Under the pieces are notes generated by a model. It was not told the origin of the DNA. It saw nothing but the letters and a program-made list of their open reading frames with translations, and searched no databases. Source: Absidia repens (Eukaryota; Mucoromycota; Mucoromycetes; Mucorales; Cunninghamellaceae). Taken from it: a stretch of DNA of 64,000 nt. Both the position numbers and the translations under genes were made by a program. Positions 25,257 to 34,650 of this stretch are shown piece after piece; position 1 is the first letter of the stretch; the number at the start of each line of letters is the position of its first letter. The stretch covers positions 1,240,001 to 1,304,000 of the forward strand of contig MCGE01000002.1 in NCBI GenBank assembly GCA_002105175.1, written 5' to 3'.

Positions 25257-25838
25257 GTTATCAAGTAATGTGAAACTTTTTGGATGATTCTTTATTTCTA
25301 TTCAAATATAATGTCTTATTTATACTGATGTGATGGTATGTGGGCATGTAAAAATAGGGGCGATGAATATGATAGGAATTCGTATAGTGGTCATTCGGGA
25401 TCTGAATTACGTATTATTGAATGATCGCATGTGCATGAACGAAGGTATAGCTGTCGTATTTGTCATCTGTCACTAATCATTTCCCACACTATCACACTTG
25501 TCATTCCTATACAGGTATAAGACACAGCCTCGAGTATCCACTACTTAGGCATATACACTTATATCTATAGATAACCAACTTCCCATAGCCTCAAATTACC
25601 ATTCTTCGACCATATCCACAGCCACAACTAGCACAGCCTTCTTTTTCTCATTTTATTATAAAAACCCTTCCTCATTTTATTCAATAAAAACCATATCTGT
25701 GATATCACTTACTCTTATAACGTCTTCTTATACTCAAATTATCACAATAGCGATAAGTGTAGGGATAAATATGAATGTATATATATGAAAAGATATATGG
25801 TAGATGGAATGATAAGTGAATGTGTTGGTATAAAAAAT
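25257..25838 (-). repeat. Repeat R2, minus strand, split by a solo LTR
   Basis: The reverse complement of 25257-25451 and 25747-25838 matches 31790-32090 and 43846-44110 (TACCAACACATTCAC, CATTCC, ACCTTAG, GAATTCCTATCATATTCATC, CAGTATAAATAAGACA). The solo LTR at 25452-25746 interrupts it. Confidence 0.75.
25452..25746 (+). mobile_element. Solo LTR, family LTR-1 (295 bp), TSD ATAGC
   Basis: Begins TGTCGTATTTGTCATC and ends CTCAAATTATCACA, the TG...CA ends of an LTR. It is flanked by the 5-bp duplication ATAGC (25447-25451 and 25747-25751) and interrupts repeat R2. It contains a TATAAAAACC box (near 25657) and a CAATAAAAACC signal (near 25681) in the order expected for U3-R. A second copy is at 30211-30569. 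Confidence 0.88.
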
Positions 25839-26359
25839 TAACCACATCTCTAATAAAAGGACGATTGATTCACATCAAATAAAAGTAATCAATATTCTCA
25901 TTTTATTTTCGACTTTCTATTTTTTTTTTATTTCATAACAGAATAACCATTAACCCAAGTTACTTTCTACCAAAAAACCCAATAATATATATTGTGATTT
26001 ACCACTAGTCCATGAATATATTTAACTATCTTGTGAAATGGCAATCTATATCATTTTATTAAAAAGAACAACTGTTAAAAATCAATTACTAAAATTAGAA
26101 ATACCATTCAGGCCTTTAATTTCCGTCCATTAAAATCTTCCAATATTCTTAGACCATCTAAGAACGTGTACCAAACAAATATAATCATCTACTTCACTAT
26201 ATCGAAGATACCTCTAATAAGTTTAATAAAATATTTAAACATTTCAAAAAATGCAAGATTTACAATAATGCATGGAAAATTTGAAGTTGAACGGTTTCGT
26301 AGTTCGTTTTATATAAAGCGAAGAAGAGTATATTGCAGGTTAATTGGATTTTGCAGGCT
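25839..26359. other. Intergenic, no gene seen
   Basis: Very AT-rich sequence, no recognisable gene or repeat boundary. One CCAAAAAACCC/AATAAAAGG patch only. Confidence 0.35.
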
Positions 26360-26930
26360 GTAAAGCCAGATGGGTGTGAATTCAACCGCCGCCGCCGGCA
26401 GTCTGGATTGTTGATCCAAAAAAAAAAAATGGGAGCGCAAATCCAAAAAAAAAAAGACAAGTCAACGGGAATGAGCCAACATATGTTCACTGTTTTTGGC
26501 TCATTGTGGACCTGGTGGCTTTGGCTTTCTGTGTAGAAATAGTTTAGAAGGGTTTTTGAAAAGGGATTTCAAGAAACATGGGGAAACCCTTTCATTTTGA
26601 TTGTAGAATCTTGGGGAAATGTCTTGATTAGCTTAGTACATGTAGATGTCTCTTTTCTTCAATAAAACATATATCTGCTTCCTTAAACCTTGTCTTTGTT
26701 TGAAATAAATGTTTGTTTAAGCTTCATTAGAAGTTTGGAGATCGCCATTTATAGAGATCCCTTTTAGAAATCATTTTTTTATCGTACATCGTTCCTTCTT
26801 CTACACCATTCATCAAGTTTAGCATCTCTCTCAGCTACTATTAGCGGCCGCCTATTTTTACATCTTCTTTCCTATTAGTATAGTATTGACTACGTATCAC
26901 TATTCAATAAAAGCTTTTTTATTTTGCAAT
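26360..26930 (+). repeat. Dispersed repeat family A, copy 5 (subfamily 2)
   Basis: Contains AGTTTAGAAGGGTTTT, ATGGGGAAACCCTTTCATTTTG, GATTAGCTTAGT and TTCAATAAAACATAT. It then runs into a tail shared with copy 7 (GAAGTTTGGAGATC, TTCTTCTACACCATTC, CTCTCAACTACTATT-like). The block TTTTTGGCTCATTGTGGACCTGG at 26493 recurs in copy 6. Confidence 0.65.
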
Positions 26931-27194
26931 GAACAATGGAATGACAAAGCTATTCTACTGTGACAGGCTATTGTACATACTATTCTACTGTTCTACATAC
27001 TATTCTTGTTTAATAGTGTATCCCTATAGTGTGGTGATCTATTTTCCAAACCAATTTCGTACGGTAAATGCTTTTACATGCTATAATGTTGTAAGCAATA
27101 CTGAAGCATACAGTAGGGGTTGTTATTATGGCTGTAGGGCTTCCCGACTTCGTTTTTGTTTGTTGACGTGCCTCCAGATTTTTCGTGACGGGAT

Positions 27195-27720
27195 TGAAAA
27201 TCAAAGCCCGCTTAGCCTGAATTATTTTTTTATAGCGGCATCCCTCATTTTCTCTCTCTCTTTCTGTTTCTTTCACTTTTTTTTAAAAAAAATCATTTTT
27301 TCTTCCACTGTTTTTGGCTCGTTGCGGAGCTGGTGACCCAGGCTTTCTGCTAGGACTAGTTTAGAGGGGGTTCACAAAAGGGATCATAAGATGCATGGGG
27401 AAATCCTATCATTTTGATTCTAGGATTGCGGAGGTGTCGTGATTAGCTTCGTTTGTCTTTTTCCTTCAATAAAACATGTCTCTGCTTTAACAAAATTTGT
27501 CTTTGCTTCAATAAACCTTGTCTTTACTTTAATGATGTGTTTTTAAACGTCGTTAAAAGTTTGCAAATCCCTCATAGAAATCCCTCTTAGAAATCCCTCT
27601 TAGAAATCCCTCTTAGAAATTCAGAAATCCCGCTTAGAGATCTCTCTTACAGATCCCTCTTAGAAATCTCTCTTACAGATCCATTGTAGAGATCCCTTTT
27701 TTAATCATTCCTTCTTCAGG
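27195..27720 (+). repeat. Family A copy 6 with a short AAATCCCTCTTAG tandem array
   Basis: GGACTAGTTTAGAGGGGGTT, GATGCATGGGGAAATCC, CATTTTGATTC, GATTAGCTTCG and CTTCAATAAAACATG are present. Its tail holds about six imperfect copies of the 13-14-bp unit AAATCCCTCTTAG (27567-27690). Confidence 0.65.
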
Positions 27721-27779
27721 CCTTTTGGTTTGTTAAACCTACTGATTTTGGTTTTGGCTCAAATAAACCAGACTTTTTC

Positions 27780-28545
27780 GGGCGGTATTTTTTTGGGGGT
27801 TATGGGGGTAGTGGGGGAGGTACTTTTTTGGGGGTGTATGGGGGAGGTCTTTTTTGGGGGTGATGGGGGGAGGTCTTTTTTGGGGGGTGTATGGGGGAGG
27901 TCTTTTTTAGGGGTGTATGGGGGGAGGTCTTTTTTGGGGGTGTATGGGGGGAGGTCTTTTTAGGGGGTGTATGGGGGGAGGTCTTTTTTAGGGGTGTATG
28001 GGGGGTCTTTTTTGGGGGTGATGGGGGGAGGTCTTTTTTGGGGGTGTATGGGGGGAGGTCTTTTTTAGGGGTGTATGGGGGGAGGTCTTTTTTGGGGGGT
28101 GTATGGGGGGAGGTCTTTTTTAGGGGGTGTATGGGGGGAGGTCTTTTTTGGGGGTGTATGGGGGGAGGTCTTTTTTAGGGGGTGTATGGGGGAGATCTTT
28201 TTAGGGGTAGGGGGTGTATGGGGGAGGTCTTTTTTGGGGGTGTATGGGGGGAGGTCTTTTTTAGGGGGTGTATGGGGGGAGATCTTTTTTAGGGGTGTAT
28301 GGGGGAGGTCTTTTTTGGGGGTGTATGGGGGGAGGTCTTTTTTAGGGGGTGTATGGGGGAGGTCTTTTTTAGGGGGTGTATGGGGGTCTTTTTTGGGGTG
28401 ATGGGGGAGGTCTTTTTTGGGGGTGTATGGGGGAGGTCTTTTTAGGGGGTGTATGGGGGGAGGTCTTTTTTGGGGGGTTATGGGGGAGTCATTTTTTGGG
28501 GGGTTGTGGGGGGAGGCATTATTTTTGGGGGTTGTTGGGAGGTCC
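27780..28545 (+). repeat. G-rich minisatellite, ~28-bp unit, about 27 copies
   Basis: The unit is roughly GGGGGTGTATGGGGGGAGG followed by TCTTTTTTA, with lengths of about 23-29 bp. The plus strand has runs of 4-6 G about every 8-15 bases, so it could form G-quadruplexes. Open frames on both strands across it are produced by the repeat and are not genes. Confidence 0.9.
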
Positions 28546-29122
28546 GTCAACAAACAAAAACAAAGGCCGGAAAGCCTACAGCCATAATAACAGGCCTCTA
28601 TGCTTCAGTATTCCTTACGACATTATAGCATGTAGAAGCATTTACCGTACAAAATTGGTTTGGAAAATAGATCAACACACTATAAGGATACACTACCAAA
28701 CAAGAATAGTATTACCACAGTATAATAGTTATTCATTAGCATGCAGATTAGTCTACCACAGTAGAATGGCTTTGCCATCCGCTGTTCATTGCAAAATAAA
28801 AAAGTTTTTATTGAATCATGATAGTCAATACTATAGTAAAAGGAAAGAAAACCTAATAGCTAGTCTACAAGCAAAACGGATCTCCAAAAGGGATCTGCAA
28901 ACTTCTAATGACCTTGAAACACACCAATCTAGAATTGCTAATCAACTTTAAATACATCTTATTTTGAACCAAACTCTCATTTTTCAAACCAAACACATGT
29001 CTGCTTTCCGGAACCGCTACTAATTGCCTATTTTCCGCACTGCAGACTTGCTATTTTCGCCATTCAAACAATACTGGAAATTTGGACACACAAATAATTC
29101 CTATTTTCGACCCTCACACAAC

Positions 29123-30053
29123 TAGGGCTCTTAATTTGGTCCCGTCCCGATTATGGTATTGAGAAAAAGTCCTCAATACCTGGTACCGATCAATACCAAT
29201 ACCTACTGGCGGTATTGTCTCGCTAAGGTTTTGGTATTGCTAATCCCGCTAAGGAGTATTGATCAATGCCAACTTTTATTAGTGGTACCGTCCCGCTAAG
29301 GTTTTGGTGTTGCTAATCCCGCTAAGAGGTATTGATCAATACCAATACCTATTAGTGGTATCGTCTCGCTAAGGTTTTGGTATTGCTAATCCCGATAAGA
29401 GGTATTGATCAATACCAATACCTACTCATGGTACTGTCCCGGTAAGGAATTAATATTACTAATCACGCTAACATGGTATTTTTCAATACCTATACTCCTC
29501 ATTTAGGTATTGTTAAGAGTCCTACTGATGATGAACATTCGTTTACATAGCTTTATTATTCCTCCTACGCGTATCTCACTTGAAACAACCCCCTCTTTAG
29601 GTTTTAGATTGTTTTATTTTTTTTTTACTCGAAATAAATTAGACATTATTATTTATACAACATATCAACAACGTCGCTTTTTTTTTTTTTTATTGTTTGT
29701 CACAGCAACATGTATTGCTCAATACTAATAGTTATTAGTGGTACCATCCCGCTAAAGTTTTGGTATTGCTAATCCCGCTAAGAGGTATTGATCAATACCA
29801 ATACTTAGAAGTGGTACCGTCCCGCTAAGGTTTTGGTATTGCTAATCCCGCTAAGAGGTATTGATCAATACCAATACTTATAAGCGGTACCGTCCCGCTA
29901 AGGTATTGGTATTGCTAATCCCGCTAAGAGGTATTGATCAATACCAATACTTATAAGTGGTACCGTCCCGCTAAGGTATTGGTATTGCTAATCCCGCTAA
30001 CATGGTATTGTTCAATACCAATACTCCTCATTTAGGTATTGTTAAGAGCCCTA
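29123..30053 (+). mobile_element. hAT-like non-autonomous transposon, copy 1 (931 bp)
   Basis: Perfect 12-bp terminal inverted repeats TAGGGCTCTTAA...TTAAGAGCCCTA are flanked by the 8-bp duplication CACACAAC (29115-29122 and 30054-30061). The 5' terminus fits the YARNG consensus of hAT elements, and 8-bp duplications are the hAT hallmark. The interior has no transposase (longest ORF 72 codons) and consists mostly of ~70-bp units in one orientation, each with GGTATTGATCAATACC or a close variant and GTACCGTCCCGCTAAGG, split by a unique core at about 29500-29720. A same-length copy in the opposite orientation lies at 35212-36142. Confidence 0.92.
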
Positions 30054-30210
30054 CACACAACACACAAAGTTGCCATTTTCCGCACTATACTCTCTTCCCG
30101 CACTATCACTGCCTATCAACCACTCTTTTACACACTCTACAATACCCCTCCTTCTTTATTTACTCCACATCATCTCCATCTTCAACCCATCCTCATCCTT
30201 CATTAATGAG

Positions 30211-30569
30211 TGATAATTTGAGTATAGAAGACGTTATAAGAATAAGTGATATAACAGATATGGTTTTTATTAAATAAAATGACAGTGGGTTTTTATAGTA
30301 GAAGTGTGGGAAGCGGATGTTGGAATAATAAATTTCTATGATGATAGATGATTGTAGATGATAATGGATTATTGGTAGAGTTCGAGATGAGGGAATAAAA
30401 TAGTGTATTATGGAAGAGATGGATGTTTAATCTTTGATATTGATTGTAGACCAAGTGAAACATAGCCAGTGTAAGGATATGCTGGGGAGTGACAAGGTAC
30501 AATTGTTGGGACGCGATGGGTAACCGCGTATCTGATATGTGTGGATGATGACAAATGACAAATACGACA
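30211..30569 (-). mobile_element. Solo LTR, family LTR-1 (359 bp), TSD ATGAG
   Basis: The reverse complement begins TGTCGTATTTGTCATTTG and ends CTCAAATTATCA. It is flanked by ATGAG on both sides (30206-30210, 30570-30574). It shares ends, TATAAAAACCC, AATAAAAACCATATCTGT and TATAACGTCTTCT with the copy at 25452-25746; the middle is more diverged. Confidence 0.87.
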
Positions 30570-30659
30570 ATGAGTAAACTTTTCTTTTTATTGAAACATC
30601 ACTACACTTCTGCATCTCTAAACTAAAACCATTGTCTGATCCCTTGGAGTTCTGATGAA

Positions 30660-31165
30660 GGCATTCCGTGAAAAAAAAGAAGAGGGAGATCCAAAAAAAA
30701 GAGTTCCTGCTGTCAAAAAAAAAAAAAAAAGGTTCCAGCGGTCTATCAAAAAAAAAAAAAAGGAGTTCCTGCCGTCAAAAAAAAAAAAAAGGTTCCAGCT
30801 GTCTATCAAAAAAAAAAAAAAAGGAGTTCCTGCCGTCAAAAAAAAAAAAAAAGGTTCCAGCTGTCTATCAAAAAAAAGGAGTTCCTGCTGTCAAAAAAAA
30901 AAAAAGGTTCCATTTGTTTTTAAAAAAAAGGAGTTCCTGCTGTCAAAAAAAAAAAAAAAGGTTCCAGCTGTCTATCAAAAAAAAGGAGTTCCTGCTGTCA
31001 AAAAAAAAAAAAAAGGTTCCATTTGTTTTTAAAAAAAAAGGAGTTCCTGCTGTCAAAAAAAAAAAAAAAGGTTCCAGCTGTCTATCAAAAAAAAAAAAAA
31101 AAAAAAAAAAAAGAGTTCCAGCTCTCAAAAAAAAAAAGGGGGGTTCCTGCTGTCTTAAAAAAAAG
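30660..31165 (+). repeat. A-rich minisatellite with GTTCC cores
   Basis: Alternating units GGAGTTCCTGCTGTC-A(n) and GGTTCCAGCTGTCTATC-A(n), plus variants GGTTCCATTTGTTTTT-A(n), with A runs of about 8-27. The block is bracketed by two diverged copies of a ~140-bp sequence (30575-30715 and 31190-31330, shared TTGAAACATCACTACACTTC). Lysine-rich ORFs across it are artefacts. Confidence 0.85.
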
Positions 31166-31477
31166 GGTGTCCTCATTCTTCATTCATGAATAAACTTTTC
31201 TTTTTGTTGAAACATCACTACACTTCTGCATCTCTAAAAAAACCATCGCCTGATCTCTTGGAGATCTGATTAAGCCATTCTGTGAAAAAAGAAGGAGATC
31301 CAAAGAAAGGGATTCCTGCTGTCTATAAAAAAAAAAAAGATTACTCATCAGATTACACACAGCCTCAATTATCTTCATTTTCCTTTAAAAAGATTTGACA
31401 TTTTATCAATTAAATAAAAACCATATCAATTGTATCACTTATTTTCTTTTTGTCCCTTATTTTTACAACCATTTCAC

Positions 31478-31735
31478 TTGGGGAAATGTCTTGATTAGCT
31501 TAGTATGTCTCTTTTCTTCAATAAAACATGTCAGCTTCGGCTTCAATAAAACTTGACTTCACTTCAAAAAAAGACCTGCCTTCGCTTTAAAAAATGTGTA
31601 TTTGCTTTAATGATGTGTGTCTAAACTTCATTAGAAATTTGGAGATCCCTTTTAGAGATCCCTTTTTGATTTTACATTGTTCCGTCTTCTACACCATTCT
31701 TCTAGACTAACACCTCTCTCAACTACTATTGACCG
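31478..31735 (+). repeat. Dispersed repeat family A, copy 7 (partial)
   Basis: Matches the second half of copy 5: GGGGAAATGTCTTGATTAGC, CTTCAATAAAACATG, CATTAGAAATTTGGAGATCCC and CTTCTACACCATTCTTC. The 5' part is absent. An LTR-1-like scrap (AATAAAAACCATATC, near 31415) lies just before it. Confidence 0.6.
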
Positions 31736-31789
31736 GTCTGTCGTGTTCCTGGTTCCTAATTAGCAATATACTGTATACAGTATATCAAA

Positions 31790-32090
31790 GTATCTATATC
31801 GCCATCATTTGTATATCCGCTTTATTGTATACCAACACATTCACCTATCATTCCGTCTACCATATATCTTTTCATATTTATCCATACACTTACTCCTATA
31901 CCTTAGTTCATGCACATGCGACCATTCCATAATACTGTACGTAATTCAGACCCTGAATCACCCACTACACGAATTCCTATCATATTCATCACCCCTATTT
32001 TTACATGCCCACATGCCATCACATCAGTATAAATAAGACAATACATTTGAATAGAAATAAAGAATCATCCAAAAGTTTCACTTCCCCTTT
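31790..32090 (+). repeat. Repeat R2, plus strand
   Basis: About 270 bp nearly identical to 43846-44110: TATACCAACACATTCACC through GAATAGAAATAAAGAATC to CCAAAAGTTTCAC. Also present on the minus strand at 25257-25838. Confidence 0.8.
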
Positions 32091-32999
32091 GTATTGCATT
32101 TATAGTATAGTTTACATACATACAGTATATATTTCATCAGTGCCCTTTATTCTTATTGGTTCCCCATTTTAAATAACGATAAAGTAGAAATAGTATAAAT
32201 ATTAATACATTTTATTCTTCAATAAAAGATATTTTATATTCTAGATATAAAACTACTTGCAACTATCACTACAATCAATTACTAAACTACTGTAAGCTAA
32301 AGTATTGTACATATTGCCTAATTTGGAAGGACACCCGTGTATCTGATATTTCTAATACCTCCAACTGACAATTCATGAGAAGTACAGTATGGAATTTGCT
32401 TCTATTAATAACTGATGTATGGAATGTCCTTTTTCTATACAGAGTACTGAATACTTTAGTTTTTCTGATGTTCGGTCTAGTAAATATTCTATGAATAAGA
32501 GCCAATAGTCCGTATCAAAGAGAGAATAGATATGGAATAACAAGAAAAAGGGAGAAACGCCAACAAAATATAAAGCAAGTCAAAAAAATAATATAAAAAA
32601 AAAATAGAGAGAAGAAAAGTAGTTTTTTATTCCAGAATGTCAAAATGAAGAGACTAAACGCTAGAATGCCTATACTAAAGTGAAAAGAATGAATGGGAAA
32701 GTTACTTGTGTTACCGACACATGTAATGTAAAAACAAAATAGAAACAAAATATAAAAGTAATGGGAACTGAAACAGTCGAATAAAATAAGTAACAAAAGA
32801 AGGGAACTGAGACAATGTCAACAATGAATGAATGGGAAAAGAGAAAAAGGTAAAATGAAAATGTGCGATCAAAATAAAAAGGATTCAAGACCCGCCGCCT
32901 GTCAGTGGAGAGCCAATCACCGTCCAATAAATACGGGCCGAATGACATTGTTCCCCCGCTTGACCGCAAAATACATATCACCTTCCAATTTGTCAATCA
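32086..32999 (+). repeat. Repeat R4, left copy
   Basis: About 0.9 kb similar to 40219-41210, sharing GTTTCACTTCCCCTTT, GAGCCAATA-TCCGTATCAAAG, CGCCAACAAA, ATAAAGCAAGTCA, GGGAACTGA, ACGGGCCGAATGA and CCAATTTGTCAATCAT. The retrotransposon inserted at its right end. No protein-like ORF. Confidence 0.75.
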
Positions 33000-33438
33000 T
33001 GACAGTAAATAAAAAATGGGTAGGGGCAAAATGACTGAGGAGAATAAGATATCGTTTATTGAATTGAAGTTTGTCTTCCTTAAAAAGCTATTCTAGTAAG
33101 GGGACACAAAATACTAATGTCAGCTAATCTAAGGTTGGTTCAACAATGTACAAAACAATAAACTAAAAATAAAAATAGACTACAGTCCATTAAAGCAAAA
33201 TAATAAAAAGGAAGGGGAAAGTAAAAGGATAAGAATGAGATGAAGAGAGTGAGTGAAATGGAAATGAATAAAGGGAAGAGAAAAAAAGAAAGAGCGTGTG
33301 AGGTAAATAAAAAATAAAAAAGAGGCAATGCGGGGAGGAGTTTCAAGGAATAACTAAATTTGATTGGGGGAGAGGTCGCCTGCCAATTCAATGTCTTGAG
33401 GGGGTCAAAAAGCACAAGTACCAGGTCGCAAGCTTACA
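33000..33438 (-). repeat. 3' LTR of the gypsy element (439 bp)
   Basis: Plus-strand ends TGACAGTAAAT...GCTTACA. On the minus (coding) strand it runs TGTAAGCTTGCGACC...CTGTCA. Nearly identical to 39174-39616. Confidence 0.9.
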
Positions 33439-33566
33439 ATCTCCCCCAACCAGACCGATCCACCATTTTTATTTTGACATCATACCTGCTTCCATTCATC
33501 CAGAGACTTGTTCACAACTGTCCAACATTCAGATACCTTATCCACTTCCTTAGCCACCAAGCCGAT

Positions 33567-34289
33567 CTATCCAAGCATTGAAGTGTTCACCAGCACGGGA
33601 CACACGCACATCAATAATTGCAGGAAGTGACGGACACACCCAGAAGTAAAGTTCGATCCAGTCGACATGAATTTAGGCACACCATAGTTCACCACCACCT
33701 CGTTATAGAGAAAATCCGCTGTTGTTGCTTCGTTAATGTTGGGTACGGCTTTCGTCACCGGCCACTTTGTCAAGTAATCCACAGCCACCAATATGTAGCG
33801 ATTTTTCGATTTGGAAACCACCACAGGACCAACAGCATCACATCCAATCATAAAAAACGGATCTCTTGGCACCTTGATCGGTCTTCCCACTTCCACCCGA
33901 CGATTCGGCCTTCTTGATCGGAATTGACAAGTTGCACATCTACGTACCACGTCCACCACCTTGTTCCACAGAGCGGGGCCCGTGTATCGTCGTCGTAAGC
34001 TATCATAAGTATTCTTCGCACCCAAATGGCCTTCACTGTGTACCCGTTCAATGACGTCTTCAACATTTCCTTCGTGTAATAGTTCCAAATCAAATCCACC
34101 ATGATTGTATAATCTTGAATACAGCTTTCCTTCATGAGCGAAGTACTTCACGCCCATCCTTCGTATCCGCCGTTTCACAGACTTGGTTGAATCTCGGGGG
34201 TAGGATCCATTTGACACATACTGATACACCGCAACATAAGTAGGATAGTCCATTACAACCAGACGGGGAATGAGCTGTCCAGCAACCAC
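33567..34289 (-). pseudogene. Integrase remnant of the gypsy element
   Basis: Open for 241 codons. It shows the H2C2 zinc-binding region (VHSEGHLGAKNTYDSLRRRY, then CATC) and the start of the catalytic core (GCDAVGPVVVSKSKNRYILV, VDYLTKWPV). The second catalytic Asp position reads MSTGSNFTS where DRGSNFTS is usual, so the Asp is lost. The core then breaks off before the Glu. It is separated from RNase H by a ~250-bp purine-rich stretch (34380-34640). Confidence 0.85.
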
Positions 34290-34650
34290 ACCAACTGCTT
34301 ATAGAGAACGCTCCGGGGTCCGTCACAAAAAGATAGTAGTCCAAGAAGAGATGGGGCTTCCTCCTTTTGTGTTTTATTTCCAATAAAGTGCTGAGCCAAA
34401 AAGTAACAAAAAAAAACTTTTTATTCAAAAAAGAGATTGATGAAGAAAAAGATAAAGATAAAAAGAGATAAAAGAGAAAATAAAAATGAAATAGAGATCA
34501 AGATAAAGATTGACAAAGATAATAAGAAGTAAAAAAAGTGGGATAAAAAATAAAAAAAATAAGGCGCCGAAAATAAAAAAATAAAATAAAATAAATAAGA
34601 GAAAATAAAGTAACACTAGTATAATCTACCAGAAAGACACAGACTAAAGT

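Larger units (their letters stand above)
26716..28927. repeat. Long imperfect inverted repeat (arms ~450 and ~380 bp)
   Basis: Left arm 26716-27167 and right arm 28545-28927 are reverse complements with moderate divergence and indels. Shared blocks: ATTTTCCAAACCAATTT, TACGGTAAATGCTT, ACATGCTATAATGT, GTTATTATGGCTGTAGG, GTTTTTGTTTGTTGACG, TTTTATTTTGCAATGAACA and AGTATTGACTA. The spacer holds family A copy 6 and the G-rich minisatellite. Confidence 0.8.

Noticed and set aside
27730..28951. Repetitive ORFs on both strands (GEVFFRGVWG and KKDLPPYTP types)
   Set aside because: They arise from the G-rich minisatellite, whose unit variants shift frame; both strands being open is a repeat artefact.
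29510..29728. 72-codon ORF in the core of the hAT-like element
   Set aside because: Present in both copies only because the copies are near identical; hydrophobic, no transposase motif.
29182..30019. CRISPR-like array
   Set aside because: Regular repeats with similar spacing, but the spacers are repeats too, the element has terminal repeats and target duplications, and the host is a eukaryote.
30618..31189. Lys-rich and Phe-rich ORFs
   Set aside because: Translations of the A-rich minisatellite; A runs of variable length make any frame meaningless.
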